Notes: a model not told the origin generated them from the sequence alone. A stretch of DNA of 64,000 nucleotides from Paenibacillus terrae (GCF_000943545.1 NZ_JTHP01000014.1:1-64000), one strand, 5' to 3'. Shown: positions 8,817 to 17,811, counted from the first letter of the stretch. Translations and numbers: made by a program.

Positions 8817-10320
8817 TCAGTTGTTCGTCTTCTTCTTTACCTGAACAGGTACGTTGAAATCATCGACGTTAATATGTCCAAACCCGCCTTTGGAGTGGTC
8901 AACCACCTTAATGTAAAGCTCCTCGCCGATATAATCCGACGCATCCCAAATCTTCCGTTGATATTCTTCATAATTGGTCGCTGTCTCTTTAAATAATTCT
9001 TTGCCGTCCGACGCCCGAACCAGCGCAACATACAGACGGTCTATATCCCGGCCGCCGCTGATAAAGAAGTTCATCTTGCCGTTCCCACCAAGGACGAAAT
9101 TTTGAGATCTTAGTGTTCCTGTCAAGCTGTCGCCGCCGGCTTGCTCGTTGAAGCCCCACAAATGGTAGCCGCCCAGAATTTTATGCGACGGGTTGAAGTA
9201 AATGGTGTCCCAGAATAACCGGGTGTTGGTCACATGGACATTCTGGAAGGCGTCTCCTTCCGTATTCCATCCTGTTAAGTCGCCTGTAGCAAAATCATGG
9301 TTAGGCAGATCTGTAATATCCTTATACACGGAGTTGTCCCAGTTATCAGGCACAAGGGCCGGAACAGCCGGTTTACCCGTTAAGGCATTCATATCCCATA
9401 CTTGCATAGACTTGACAGTAATATCGCCATCGGCCCAGACCTGCAAGCCTAAGGAGTCGTATCTGCCTACATAGACGCGGGTTGACAGCTTTTTCTTATA
9501 ATTTGCAAAGGCTTCAATGACCGAGCGATCGAGGAAGATATGGAGTTTCAAGTTCTCTCCGGCAAGATCTACATATCCTCCTTGAATGCCGTCCACACGC
9601 ACATCCGGATCAATGCTGCTCTTGGTACGATCCACATTGAAAGTCCCGTTCGTCTTGTCGTAGTAAATGAGCGTCTCTTCTTGGCCTTTTTCCGAAGTCG
9701 CACCTTAAGACCGAATTTCTTGGCCTCACGCGGACCAATCTCTATCACAATCTCCAGCATGTCGCCTTTGACATTTTGGATCAATTGATTGGCGCTCGCT
9801 AAATTTTTGTTCGAAAAATCAACCCGTTTTTTCCCTCGAAGGCTCTGCAATTCTTTAATCGGTTGGATATGCAATTTATCATGCTTATCGAGGCTTAGGG
9901 AAACCGGCAAAGCTAAATTATGAGCCCATCCAGATTGATATTCGGCTTGTGGTGTTCTTACATTTTGCACCATGGAGAATACGACTGTTCTTCCGTCAGG
10001 TGTGACTAGACCGCTCTCTGCGGTTAAATAGCCGTCACCTACATCCATTTTGGAGGGCGCCTCCTGATCGGGAATAAATTTGAAGTTAGCCCGGTCCCAG
10101 GTCCCGATCCAGTAAAAGACCTCAACATCTCTTTGTACATCATTCGCTGGAGGGACATGCTCCGGCTTTTCATGGGGATTAATCATGAAAATATATTTTT
10201 GCTTTCCCCTACTATCCGTGCCTAACGGCAATAACACTGGCAGCTCCCATACCGTACCCAACTCCGGATAACGGATTCTGTCACTAACGTATAATGGTCC
10301 CTTATTATCTCGAGACTCGG
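8817..10320 (-). pseudogene. GH32 fructanase (levanase/inulinase type), broken
   Basis: Remnant of a secreted levan- or inulin-degrading enzyme. The larger upstream part (about 9700-10320) reads GPLYVSDRIRYPELG then VWELPVLLPLG, INPH and SGLVTPDGRTVVFSM, parts of the five-bladed propeller. After a one-base frameshift near 9707 the sequence continues ETLIYYDKTNGTF then LHIFLDRSVIEAFAN (the GH32 C-terminal beta-sandwich) and a second beta-rich domain (DLTGWNTEGDAF…GHINVDDF). The N-terminal third, including the signal peptide and nucleophile motif W-x-N-D-P-N-G, is absent. So it is both truncated and frameshifted. Confidence 0.85.
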
Positions 10321-10544
10321 CCCCCTCTTTTTCCCTTCGCAGGGCCCTTTTGACGACGCGGCAGGATTCACTTCATGTTGCGGCCTGGATTGTCGCTTGC
10401 CCTGTCTCTGACAGGTACTTTTGTCGATGCGCTTTTACATACAGATTTCGCCATATGCAAGCATCCTAGCTACCAAGGTGGCTTGGCCCCTCCTTGGGTT
10501 GGACTTTCACCAACTAGATCATGCGTGCCTCTGGGCATGCAAAC
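10321..10544. other. Unassigned junction sequence
   Basis: Between the truncated fructanase and a terminator-like hairpin. A GC-richer tract at about 10440-10545 (…GGTTGGACTTTCACCAAC… then a short inverted repeat GCATG…CATGC) looks unlike its surroundings and may be the scar of a mobile element that removed the fructanase N-terminus, but no transposase or target duplication is visible. Confidence 0.3.
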
Positions 10545-10571
10545 AAAAAAAGTCGCTAATTTAGCGACTTT
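10545..10571 (-). terminator. Rho-independent terminator
   Basis: Perfect 11-bp stem AAAGTCGCTAA / TTAGCGACTTT (10549-10571) followed on the minus strand by seven T. It lies 100 bases past the stop of the minus-strand SDR gene. Confidence 0.75.
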
Positions 10572-10575
10572 GAAT

Positions 10576-10610
10576 AGTACTATGTTCTTGTCTCGGGACA
10601 CCAAGAATCA
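10576..10610. repeat. Inverted repeat related to the 6-7 kb family, copy F
   Basis: AGTACTATGTTCTTGTCTCGGG continues to ACACCAAGAA; TTCTTG (10585-10590) pairs with CAAGAA (10602-10607). The left half closely matches the half-sites at about 6650 (GTACAATGTTCTTATG) and 6943. It sits between the SDR stop and its terminator. Confidence 0.5.
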
Positions 10611-10669
10611 AAGGCCTTGATCCCTTTTCTACTTGTTTTTGGCGTTTTACAAATTGTGTAATAGACGAA

Positions 10670-11410
10670 TTATTGACCAGACATCATATCGTTAACCTGG
10701 TTCACAAGAACGCTTTCGTTCGGGCCTGGATTATTACGATACATTTTTGCTTCCTCCACCAGAACCTCGTCCGTATCTGTACCAAGTACCTTTATTGTTT
10801 CTTCAATGAATGATGCAAGTGGCATCGCAGTCGGATCGTAATTGATCATTTGCGTTTGAACCAATGGCGGCGCAATTTCTAGTACTTTCACCGATGTGTC
10901 TTTAAGGATGTACCGTTGGGTTAGCGTATAGGAATGAAGCGCTGCTTTTGTCGCAGAATATATAGCCCCCTGTGCCACTGGTACGAATCCAAGGATCGAA
11001 GTCGTGTTGATGATAAAAGCTTCCTCTTTAGACTTCAAATGTTCCAGCAACGCTGACGCCATACGAATTGGCCCAAACAAGTTTGTAGTGACTGTCGATA
11101 CCAAGACATCTTCGTCAACCAAAGCTGATGGATCTTCTGGTATATAAATACCTGCGTTGTTAAACAAGACATTCAGATCTGGATATTCTTCAATTAACTG
11201 CTGGGCGACTGATTTTACGCTTGCAGGGTCCTGTATATTCAGCTCTACTGCAGACATGCCAGGATTCGCTTGGATGGTCTCCTCTAGGCGCTCTTTACTC
11301 CTTCCTGAGATGATAACCTTGTTTCCAAGTTTATGTAATGCTTCTGCTAATCCACGTCCAATACCTGAACCGCCGCCTGTAATAAAAATCGTGTTTCCTG
11401 TTAATTTCAT
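10670..11410 (-). CDS. SDR-family oxidoreductase, DltE-like
   Basis: 246 residues. Classical short-chain dehydrogenase: TGGGSGIG cofactor loop at about 11-18, NNAG after strand 4, catalytic Ser in INTTS and YSATK with the Tyr/Lys pair. It resembles the DltE subgroup (MKLTGNTIFITGGG start), which is NAD(P)-dependent with unknown substrate. ATG follows AAGGGAGA. About 290 bases upstream is a promoter with the same operator block as the TetR gene and another SDR gene in this window, so it is probably a target of that repressor. Confidence 0.88.
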   Translation of the reverse strand: MKLTGNTIFITGGGSGIGRGLAEALHKLGNKVIISGRSKERLEETIQANPGMSAVELNIQDPASVKSVAQQLIEEYPDLNVLFNNAGIYIPEDPSALVDEDVLVSTVTTNLFGPIRMASALLEHLKSKEEAFIINTTSILGFVPVAQGAIYSATKAALHSYTLTQRYILKDTSVKVLEIAPPLVQTQMINYDPTAMPLASFIEETIKVLGTDTDEVLVEEAKMYRNNPGPNESVLVNQVNDMMSGQ

Positions 11411-11884
11411 TGTGAAAATCTCCCTTGTTTATAGTTTATATATTGGCATTATCTGCTGAACCCAAGAATCGTTTTGATACACTACTTCACATTCGTAATC
11501 GCGGAGAACGAATCGTGCAAGAGCGATTTGAGAACAATGATTCTAATTTACTCAAAAAAATTTTTATACATTAATTATGGAGACCTGCGCAGTAGCTTCA
11601 CTATAAGTACTATGGTTAGGTCAGACCCGAAGTCTATTTTTCAACGTTCACTTCAAATCGTATTCTCTGCGTCTTTCTTCTGTCCTCCGGACCATACTAT
11701 AGCATATTGGGAACGATCAGTAAATAATTAATTTTTTCACCCTCCTGTGCTAACGCTGCACACATTCAAGAGCACGAGTATATGATTCCAATGTTATTAG
11801 CTGAGACTTCTACCTAATGTCTTGCTTAACTCTTCTAGCCAGAGAATGAATAAGGATTGCTTCACAACAGATGTTTCAGGAACC
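11411..11884. other. Long leader and promoter region of the DltE-like gene
   Basis: No gene. Contains the promoter at 11696-11724 (separate entry) and a palindrome-like element AGAACAATGATTCT (11531-11544) similar to elements next to the other two genes of the TetR group. The transcript leader would be about 280 bases, unusually long. Confidence 0.5.
11696..11724 (-). promoter_or_regulatory. Promoter with TetR-group operator block
   Basis: Minus strand: -35 TTTACT, 17-base spacer, -10 TATAGT. The spacer and -35 carry ATTGGGAACGATCAGTAAA (plus-strand reading, 11706-11724), shared almost exactly with the promoters at 14283 and 15930. A repressor bound here would block RNA polymerase. Confidence 0.65.
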
Positions 11885-12277
11885 TTATTTGGTTTGAGCC
11901 AACCATCGCACAGCTTCTTCCAGAGAATCAAAGTTTTCAGTGACGTAGCTTCCTACAAGCTCAGAATCCAGTCTTTTTAAAATGGATCTAGCCACTGCTT
12001 TTTCTGGAGTAATTAAAGCCATGTATTTCAACCCAGCTTCTTCTGCCTTTGGAAACCAAACTTCAGAGAACCATTGCTGGTCAGCTGGTGATATTGCTGA
12101 GAATTTCAATGTATTCGCGATTGACTTTGTAGCCTTATTAGCGATTAATAACTCTAAGCTTTTGTTCAAAGGGATCTGGTATTCGTCTCGTGTAGCGAAC
12201 CCCTTCCATTCTATAACAACAGTTTTTATCTCTTGGTTCCATGAGACTAGAGCCTCTGGAGATTCGTAATAAAGCAT
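11885..12277 (-). CDS. STAS/SpoIIAA-like domain protein
   Basis: 130 residues starting at the ATG at 12277, which has AAGGAGG eight bases upstream; the longer frame has no ribosome-binding site. Sequence pattern (ALVSWNQEIKTVVIEWKGF… ALITPEKAVARS… FDSLEEAVRWL at the end) fits the SpoIIAA-like family found in many soil bacteria, single-domain cytoplasmic proteins of unknown role. It is monocistronic between two SDR genes. Function not assignable. Confidence 0.6.
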   Translation of the reverse strand: MLYYESPEALVSWNQEIKTVVIEWKGFATRDEYQIPLNKSLELLIANKATKSIANTLKFSAISPADQQWFSEVWFPKAEEAGLKYMALITPEKAVARSILKRLDSELVGSYVTENFDSLEEAVRWLAQTK

Positions 12278-12563
12278 TTGATTTGCCTCCTTTTTTGTTC
12301 TAAATCCTACTTGGTACACTTAATTTGTAAACTATATATAAAATCCTATATCCTTATTCCCATCGGTTCTTAATGAAGAAACGACTCAACGTGCTCCACA
12401 AAAGCGTTCACGTGTTGAAATAGAATCCGTGTCCGGAATTCGGATATATGATCAGTTTCACGTTGGGTATTGCTGAGACAAACATTGGATGTATCTTGAC
12501 TGACTGTTAGTTAATTGTTGTCACTACGTTATGGATTTGTCCAATCTGTTCCATCCATTTTGA

Positions 12564-13346
12564 TTAACGATCTACATGCTCTGTACGAGCTCTGATCTGA
12601 CCTGTCATCATTTTTCGAGGTAAAAACCGCGGTAGGGACGTAATGAAACGGTGAATTGCTCCTGGAATGATGAGTGTCTTGCCACGCAAGAAATCGCGAT
12701 ATGCCTCGTCTGCCACCACTCCGACCTCCATAACACCGCTTTGGTACAGCTTGGAAGATCCCACGTCCGAACGATCGGTGAAACCAGTTGCCGTTGGGCC
12801 AGGACATAGAGCCGTTACAGTCACTCCCGTTCCAGTCAGTTCATTCTCCAGCGCCTCTGTGAATGAAAGGACGTATGCCTTCGTAGCGAAGTAAACTGCC
12901 ATTAGAGGCCCTGGGTAAAAAGCCGCTACAGAAGCCACATTCATCACGCCCCCTTGGCGCCGTTTGACCATATCTGGCAAGAACAACTTCGTCATAATCG
13001 TTAAAGCCTTGACATTGACATCGATCATATTCATTTCTTGTTCCAACTCTGTTTCCAAGAATGACCCATACAAGCCAAAGCCCGCATTATTGACCAGATA
13101 GTCGACGGCGATTCCTTCCTTTTTAAGCTCGGCAGCAATATCTTCAGCCACACCCGGTGACGTTACATCCTTCGCGAACACCTTTACATGAACACCGTAT
13201 CTTTCGCGATATCCTTTCGCCAATTCTACAAGCTTAGCCTCACTTCTTGCCACGAGAACCATATTGTGGCCATCTTTGGCAAAACGATCCGCCAACTCTT
13301 TGCCAATTCCACCCGAAGCGCCAGTAATAAGTACAGTTTTCCCCAT
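12564..13346 (-). CDS. SDR-family oxidoreductase
   Basis: 260 residues from the ATG at 13346, which has GAGGTGG at correct distance. TGASGGIG at about 8-15 binds NADP; NNAGFG; catalytic S in VASVAAF and YFATK. The subgroup (DltE/YdfG-like cluster with the C-terminal FITSLPRFLPRKMM) often lies near TetR repressors, as here: the TetR gene is the next gene upstream on the same strand. Substrate unknown. Confidence 0.85.
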   Translation of the reverse strand: MGKTVLITGASGGIGKELADRFAKDGHNMVLVARSEAKLVELAKGYRERYGVHVKVFAKDVTSPGVAEDIAAELKKEGIAVDYLVNNAGFGLYGSFLETELEQEMNMIDVNVKALTIMTKLFLPDMVKRRQGGVMNVASVAAFYPGPLMAVYFATKAYVLSFTEALENELTGTGVTVTALCPGPTATGFTDRSDVGSSKLYQSGVMEVGVVADEAYRDFLRGKTLIIPGAIHRFITSLPRFLPRKMMTGQIRARTEHVDR

Positions 13347-13560
13347 TTTCATCCACCTCAATTAATTATTATAAGTTTGTTCCGTAATCACTAATTAACA
13401 ATTCAATGTATCTGTATAACTTCATAACTCATCTTCGCTACAGGTTTCTTGCCCAACTCATACAGTAATTACTGGCTGTCTGGCTAATTCAAAACCACTC
13501 CCATTATTTACGCCTGTTACAAGTACAACCCTGCTAGATATTGATTTGTCCCTCCTTGGA

Positions 13561-13596
13561 TCACCCTTTTTAGAATGAAGATTCTAAAAAGGGTGA
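13561..13596. repeat. Perfect 16-bp inverted repeat
   Basis: TCACCCTTTTTAGAAT and its exact complement flank GAAG. It lies after tetR and before the SDR gene (both minus strand). It can act as a weak terminator for tetR; its centre GAATGAAGATTC also resembles the GAATGATCATTC elements of this region. A second element, GAACGATCATTCT, is at 13651-13663. Confidence 0.6.
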
Positions 13597-13684
13597 GTGT
13601 AGTGTTCAATAGGGAGATTAACTTACACAAAGGGACATCACGCAACAAAGGAACGATCATTCTAGTAAGTTTAAAAAAAATGGG

Positions 13685-14263
13685 TTAGCCTCGCAATAGT
13701 TTCGTTGATACATCCACTATACGAAATAATTTTTCTTTATCAATCGAGGCTCTTCCCATTACCCTTATACCAACAGACAAAGTATGCAGATATTCTGCCA
13801 TCTCCTTGGCATCGTAATCAGAGGTGAATTCTCCATCCCGCTGCCCCCAAAGAATAATCTGTTCGAACATTTGCTCTGTTATCGCGAATGATTCAATAGA
13901 TTTGGTATCCACATCGGAATCTCGTGCAGCCAGTTCCGTCACTGAATTTACCATTAAGCAGCCAGAAGGCGAGCCCTCTTCATCGAAAACCATGAATCGA
14001 AAAATGATCTGCAGAGCTTCCGTTGCAGTCTTAGATTGTTTAACTTCTCCGGTAAGGGTAACTTCAACTTTGTTAATATAACGATCCATAGCCTGTAGAA
14101 ACAGCGAATGTTTGTCGCCAAATGTGTCATATAAGCTTCTGCGGTGGATTCCCATATGCTTAACCAGATCACTCATGGATGTCTTCTCGTAACCTTGTTC
14201 CCAAAAAAGCATCATTGCTTTATCCAATACTGCGTTCACTTCAAACTCTTTGCTTCTTGCCAT
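13685..14263 (-). CDS. TetR-family repressor of the SDR group
   Basis: 192 residues; ATG at 14263 follows GGGAGGGAG. N-terminal HTH: KTSMSDLVKHMGIHRRSLYDTFGDKHSLF at about 32-60 in the usual TetR register; C-terminal ligand domain of the class with a GCLMVNSVTE motif, as in TetR_C repressors near SDR/quinone-reactive enzymes. Its own promoter (14283-14311) carries the block shared with two SDR promoters, so autorepression and control of those genes are likely. GCLMVN contains a cysteine that in relatives may react with electrophiles; that is inference. Confidence 0.88.
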   Translation of the reverse strand: MARSKEFEVNAVLDKAMMLFWEQGYEKTSMSDLVKHMGIHRRSLYDTFGDKHSLFLQAMDRYINKVEVTLTGEVKQSKTATEALQIIFRFMVFDEEGSPSGCLMVNSVTELAARDSDVDTKSIESFAITEQMFEQIILWGQRDGEFTSDYDAKEMAEYLHTLSVGIRVMGRASIDKEKLFRIVDVSTKLLRG

Positions 14264-14282
14264 AAAACTCCCTCCCAATACT

Positions 14283-14311
14283 AATGTAACACATTGGGAA
14301 CGATAAGTAAA
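14283..14311 (-). promoter_or_regulatory. Promoter/operator of the TetR gene
   Basis: Minus strand -35 TTTACT, 17-base spacer, -10 TACATT. Plus-strand block ATTGGGAACGATAAGTAAA (14293-14311) differs by one base from the one at 11706. The leader to the ATG is very short. GAATCATTC adjoins at 14316. Confidence 0.65.
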
Positions 14312-14569
14312 GAAAGAATCATTCGTTGTTTCAAATTTGATTTTTTATACATATTCACATTTAAATCCACCATGTGTAGTTGCGGCTCTATCTCGTTTCG
14401 GGAGTTACAGCGCAATGCACGAATTACAGGAGTCTCAGCAACAAGCCTAGTTGAAGGCGGCGCGCACGATGTCATCTTAAAGGAAAGCAGCTCAAACGAC
14501 GAGTAGTATCCAAGCGCATCATGATAGATTTGCTTCAGATCTACAACGATAAGTATCATTCCATTATTT
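14312..14569. other. Region without a supported gene
   Basis: Both strands are open for 70-90 codons here, but neither frame resembles a protein I know and neither has a good ribosome-binding site at its start. Possibly the residue of an older gene. Confidence 0.3.
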
Positions 14570-14612
14570 AAAAGCCTACTTTCTCAACATTGAATTGAGA
14601 AAGTAGGCTTTT
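14570..14612 (-). terminator. Strong terminator hairpin
   Basis: Perfect 18-bp stem (AAAAGCCTACTTTCTCAA and complement) with a 7-base loop, downstream of the small isomerase-like gene on the minus strand; T-rich on both exits, so it may work in both directions. Confidence 0.85.
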
Positions 14613-14657
14613 GCATTGCTCTATTTCAAACCCCGATTGTGGAATAATACTTAGATA

Positions 14658-14915
14658 CTATTCGTCAACTAGTTCGGTGTATTCTATAATCATAAATTTA
14701 TAAAACGGCAATGTCTCCAAAGCGATTTTTAAAGCATCCTGGTTGTCAGCAATACAAATGGACCAATGCTCGTCCCTTGTGTGGGAGAGATAAAACTTAC
14801 TGATCACCCCTTGTTCCACCAATTCTGCAAACCGTGCTTGTTCTGCCGGTAACTGTTCCGCAATTTCTTCCTGCGGTGCATCTGGTTCAATTTTGACATG
14901 AACGAGAAAACGCAT
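14658..14915 (-). CDS. Muconolactone isomerase-like small protein
   Basis: 85 residues of the ferredoxin-like MIase fold: begins MRFLVHVKIEPD, has the conserved EQARFAELVEQGVISKFY helix-strand, and ends in the LPFYKFMIIEYTEL strand. ATG follows AGGAGGAGTG. Members outside aromatic degradation are of unknown function and often lie in TetR/SDR neighbourhoods, as here. No aromatic-catabolism genes are nearby, so a true muconolactone isomerase is unlikely. Confidence 0.75.
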   Translation of the reverse strand: MRFLVHVKIEPDAPQEEIAEQLPAEQARFAELVEQGVISKFYLSHTRDEHWSICIADNQDALKIALETLPFYKFMIIEYTELVDE

Positions 14916-15082
14916 GTTTCACTCCTCCTAATATGTTAATTTGCTGTAAAATCCAAATCCCATTTATTATAGTTCACACGATCAATATCAATACTTCCAC
15001 TTTCACGAGGAGTATGTGCTGCTGCTTATCCAATTGGGATCAACAGAATTGGTGCATAGCACAAGCATTGAGTAGGCTAATT

Positions 15083-15784
15083 TTATTGGAATAATTGTGG
15101 GTACAGGGAAGGAACTCCTCCGGAAAGACCCTGCTGTACCTCCCGACTTGTATCATCAGCAACAATCTCGTAGAGATCGGCTTCAATCCCATCGATCGCG
15201 GTTCTGGCGATGTCCTTTGGAGATGATTTAGGTGCTTGGATGCCAGCTGTCATGTCCGTGTCCATAAACGCTACATGCAATCCGGCAACCCTAACGTTCT
15301 TAGGAGCTAATTCTAAGCGTAATGCATTCGTTACTCCCCATTGAGCGGATTTTGCAGCTGAATACGCGCCTCCTTCACCTATATTGATCCAAGATAATAC
15401 GGATATGATATTCAGAATCGAACCTCCTCCATTCTTTTCAATAACTGGTGCGAACGTGCGAATCATTGAAAGTGTACCGAAAACATGAGTGTCGAATTCC
15501 AAATGAATATCGTCCAGCTCACCTGTGAGCAGAGAAGCACCCGTTGCTGAACCAGCATTGTTAATCAGAAGGGTCGCATCCCCTGCGATCTCTGCTGCAG
15601 CAACTACGGATTTCGGATCAGTAATATCGAGTTGTAGCGGAATAGCACCCGGCAGATCGACTAATTCTGGGTTCCTCGCTCCAGCGTATACTTTAGCTCC
15701 TCTTGCTAGAAGTTCAAGAGCTAGATGTTTGCCTAAACCTCGATTTGAACCACTGACAATAGCAACTTGTTTTGAAATATCCAT
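15083..15784 (-). CDS. SDR-family oxidoreductase, third of the TetR group
   Basis: 233 residues; ATG follows AAAAGGAG. GSNRGLG cofactor loop at about 12-18, NNAGSATG, Ser in ISVLSW and YSAAK. C-terminal residues (DTSREVQQGLSG) are as in the YwfD/SDR-like group. Upstream lie a promoter with the shared operator block (15930-15959), a perfect palindrome (15881-15896) and GAATGATCGTTC (15806-15817), so it should be under the TetR protein encoded 1 kb downstream. Confidence 0.88.
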   Translation of the reverse strand: MDISKQVAIVSGSNRGLGKHLALELLARGAKVYAGARNPELVDLPGAIPLQLDITDPKSVVAAAEIAGDATLLINNAGSATGASLLTGELDDIHLEFDTHVFGTLSMIRTFAPVIEKNGGGSILNIISVLSWINIGEGGAYSAAKSAQWGVTNALRLELAPKNVRVAGLHVAFMDTDMTAGIQAPKSSPKDIARTAIDGIEADLYEIVADDTSREVQQGLSGGVPSLYPQLFQ

Positions 15785-15880
15785 TTTTTCACTACTCCTT
15801 TTCTCGAATGATCGTTCTCAAATTATGAAAAAAAATTATTTACTGCTTAGGTGTTATACAAACTAAGAGCCCGAACTATC

Positions 15881-15896
15881 AAGAATGATCATTCTT
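15881..15896. promoter_or_regulatory. Perfect 16-bp palindrome, putative TetR operator
   Basis: AAGAATGATCATTCTT. The core GAATGATCATTC recurs in degenerate form at 11531, 13651, 14316 and 15806, always near the genes of the TetR/SDR group. Confidence 0.6.
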
Positions 15897-15929
15897 AAAC
15901 GTCTGAATAACTACATTTTCCATATTTGT

Positions 15930-15959
15930 AGTATAGTTTATTTGGGAACGAACAGTCAA
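15930..15959 (-). promoter_or_regulatory. Promoter with TetR-group operator block
   Basis: Minus strand -35 TTGACT, 18-base spacer, -10 TATACT, upstream of the third SDR gene. Plus-strand block TTTGGGAACGAACAGTCAA is the third copy of the shared element, with three differences. Confidence 0.65.
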
Positions 15960-16139
15960 CTATTATTTTTCTTATGCACTATCACGGTCATACGCCCCCC
16001 TGCGCCTGCCTTGTGTTCACTAAACATTGAGCTGATTCACGTATACTTAGGTTGTTACTGAGAGCGATGAAAACCGAAGAAAAGGCATATTGAATAAACC
16101 TCAAAAAAGCTGCGAAATCACATGTCCACACATGATCTC

Positions 16140-16720
16140 ACAGCTTTCAGATGTAGTATTTTGTTTGTGGCCTACACGGTATCTTATTCTACAGGTGCAA
16201 TACATACTGGGCGGGATATCTCCAACTTGAAGCTGTTGTGTGAGTCGTCCAGGGTCACACCTTCAACTACACCTCCGATTGCTGCTATTGCAGAACCCAT
16301 CAATTCCGTGGATGCGTACACTATTTCAGAGAGTGTAGTGATATCCTCTGCATCATCACGTTTGTATTGTTGCCCGTTTGAAGAACTGAGGAACCAGTCT
16401 ATTAACATTGGGTATAACTTTGGCGGATTCGCTGGACAATACTTTAACTCTTTCGGCTACCATCTGAAAGTCTACACCATGTGCCCCACCTAGTCGCCTC
16501 AAATGGAAGCATTTAAAGCCAACGTATTGGTCTGTGCAGGAATCTCTTTAATACTTACAGCAATCGCATTGATCTCATTTGTGAATGTTGGTTACCTGAG
16601 TTCAATTGTTGGTACCGTAATTATCAAAACCAATACGGCCCCAACTTGTGAATATGTTGACTCCATCTATGGCTCCAACAAACCATGTAAAGTTATAGTA
16701 ATCTGCAAAATTTCAAGTGA
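16140..16720 (-). pseudogene. Methyl-accepting chemotaxis receptor remnant
   Basis: Only the signalling tip is recognisable: INAIAVSIKEIPAQTNTLALNASI (about 16500-16575, minus strand) followed after stops and frameshifts by residues equivalent to GRGFAVVAEEVRKLAE (here …GAHGVDFQMVAERV). Further fragments lie on each side in several frames (…LSEIVYASTELMGSAIAAIGG). Many frame breaks; no start. A dead copy of a chemoreceptor cytoplasmic domain. Confidence 0.65.
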
Positions 16721-17045
16721 TTAAATCTCCACAGCTACACCTTAGTGTTCTGACACCACAGAGCCAATAATACCATTGAGCACTACAGTTGAAGATTTGG
16801 CCTGTACCAAATGATTGGCAAAAATATAATCAATCGGCAGCGGTTGATTGTTACTCGCCCAGCAGCCAATGGCTTTGTCCACCGTCGCTCCGTCATCTTT
16901 GCTCAGAGCTGTCACGTGTAGTCATTCCATCCTCGTTCGAGCATGTAATCATAGCCTTGTTCACGAGTCTTCGCAACATTGTTGAAGTCACCCATAATAT
17001 AAAACAGCTTATCCATGAAAATTGGGCAAGACCAGCGATTTTGTT
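16721..17045 (-). pseudogene. Endonuclease/exonuclease/phosphatase-family remnant
   Basis: C-terminal part of an EEP-fold hydrolase. NKIAGLAQ then, in another frame, FYIMGDFNN (catalytic Asp-x-Asn motif), TREQGYDYMLERGW, then a frame change to KAIGCWASNNQPLPIDYIF and VVSEH-stop-GVAVEI, where the tyrosine of the usual S-D-H-Y became TAA. At least two frameshifts and one nonsense change. The catalytic His is still readable, so decay is recent. Confidence 0.75.
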
Positions 17046-17127
17046 CATTTGATCTTATTTAGCCCAAGGGTGGGCGGTAACAGTTTCATAAGTTCACACC
17101 CATTTTTGTATCATATGTATATATATT

Positions 17128-17166
17128 GAATAAAGATGCTCCGACTAAAGAGGAGCATCTTTATTC
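17128..17166 (-). terminator. Terminator of the PTS operon
   Basis: 15-bp perfect stem GAATAAAGATGCTCC / complement with a 9-base loop, just past the IIA stop codon. Confidence 0.8.
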
Positions 17167-17173
17167 AAAAATT

Positions 17174-17488
17174 TTATTTATTTTGCATTCTCTCATACAA
17201 TTCAACGAATTCTTCAGCAATTATCTTAAAACCTTCAGCACTCATCATTTGATCTTCTGCATGGACTAGAAGCAAGGAAACCTCCACTGTCTCACCATCG
17301 GCTTCTTTAGTAACCAATTTTTTATGGGCGCGGTGTCCTTCCTTGAAAGTCTTGTTTCCTTCCGCAATCAGTTCACGAGCCAAATCGAAATTACCTGCTT
17401 TGGCTGCTTGTATTGCTTCGATATAAAATGAGCGTGCTGTTCCAACAGCCGAGATAATCTGAAAACTTACCAGTTCATTTTCCTGCAT
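17174..17488 (-). CDS. PTS lactose/cellobiose-type IIA component
   Basis: 104 residues, all-helical IIA of the lac/cel family. It accepts phosphate from HPr and passes it to IIB. The phosphorylated histidine lies in LLLVHAEDQMMSAE (about residues 75-88); N-terminal SAVGTARSFYIEAIQAAK helix is typical. Last gene of the minus-strand run GH1-IIC-IIB-IIA, three bases after IIB. Confidence 0.93.
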   Translation of the reverse strand: MQENELVSFQIISAVGTARSFYIEAIQAAKAGNFDLARELIAEGNKTFKEGHRAHKKLVTKEADGETVEVSLLLVHAEDQMMSAEGFKIIAEEFVELYERMQNK

Positions 17489-17491
17489 GAT

Positions 17492-17794
17492 TTATTCTCC
17501 CATCATTCTTTTGGCTTGTGCCAAGACTTTTGTTCCATCCATAAGACCATAGCTTTGCATGTCGATGGACTCTACCGGCTTATCTGGCAACATTTGTTTG
17601 ATGCTTTTTTCCTGGAAGCGTACTTGCGGTCCCAGAAGAACGGCATCTGCATCTTGACAGTCATTCTGAGCATTAGCAATAGGGTAAGCGTTGATTTCGA
17701 CATCAAATCCTTCAGCCTTTGCGGATTCTCTCATTTTATTAACCAAAATACTTGTAGACATTCCTGCTGCACACAACAATACGATTTTTTTCAT
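17492..17794 (-). CDS. PTS lactose/cellobiose-type IIB component
   Basis: 100 residues starting at the ATG at 17794 (GAGGTGAT upstream). The phosphocysteine is in LLCAAGMSTS at about residues 6-15. The rest is the Rossmann-like IIB fold (DAVLLGPQVRFQEKSI). It transfers phosphate from IIA to the incoming sugar bound by IIC. Confidence 0.93.
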   Translation of the reverse strand: MKKIVLLCAAGMSTSILVNKMRESAKAEGFDVEINAYPIANAQNDCQDADAVLLGPQVRFQEKSIKQMLPDKPVESIDMQSYGLMDGTKVLAQAKRMMGE

Positions 17795-17811
17795 AGTAAT
17801 CACCTCATAAT

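Noticed and set aside
10375..10620. 81-codon plus-strand frame across the fructanase junction
   Set aside because: It runs through a terminator hairpin and the repeat copy F, so coding is unlikely.
14281..14559. Overlapping open frames of 92 (minus) and 70 (plus) codons beside the TetR promoter
   Set aside because: Neither has a plausible start signal or family; they overlap the operator.
14658..14915. Muconolactone delta-isomerase of aromatic catabolism
   Set aside because: The fold matches, but no catechol/muconate pathway genes are near; kept as a family-level call.
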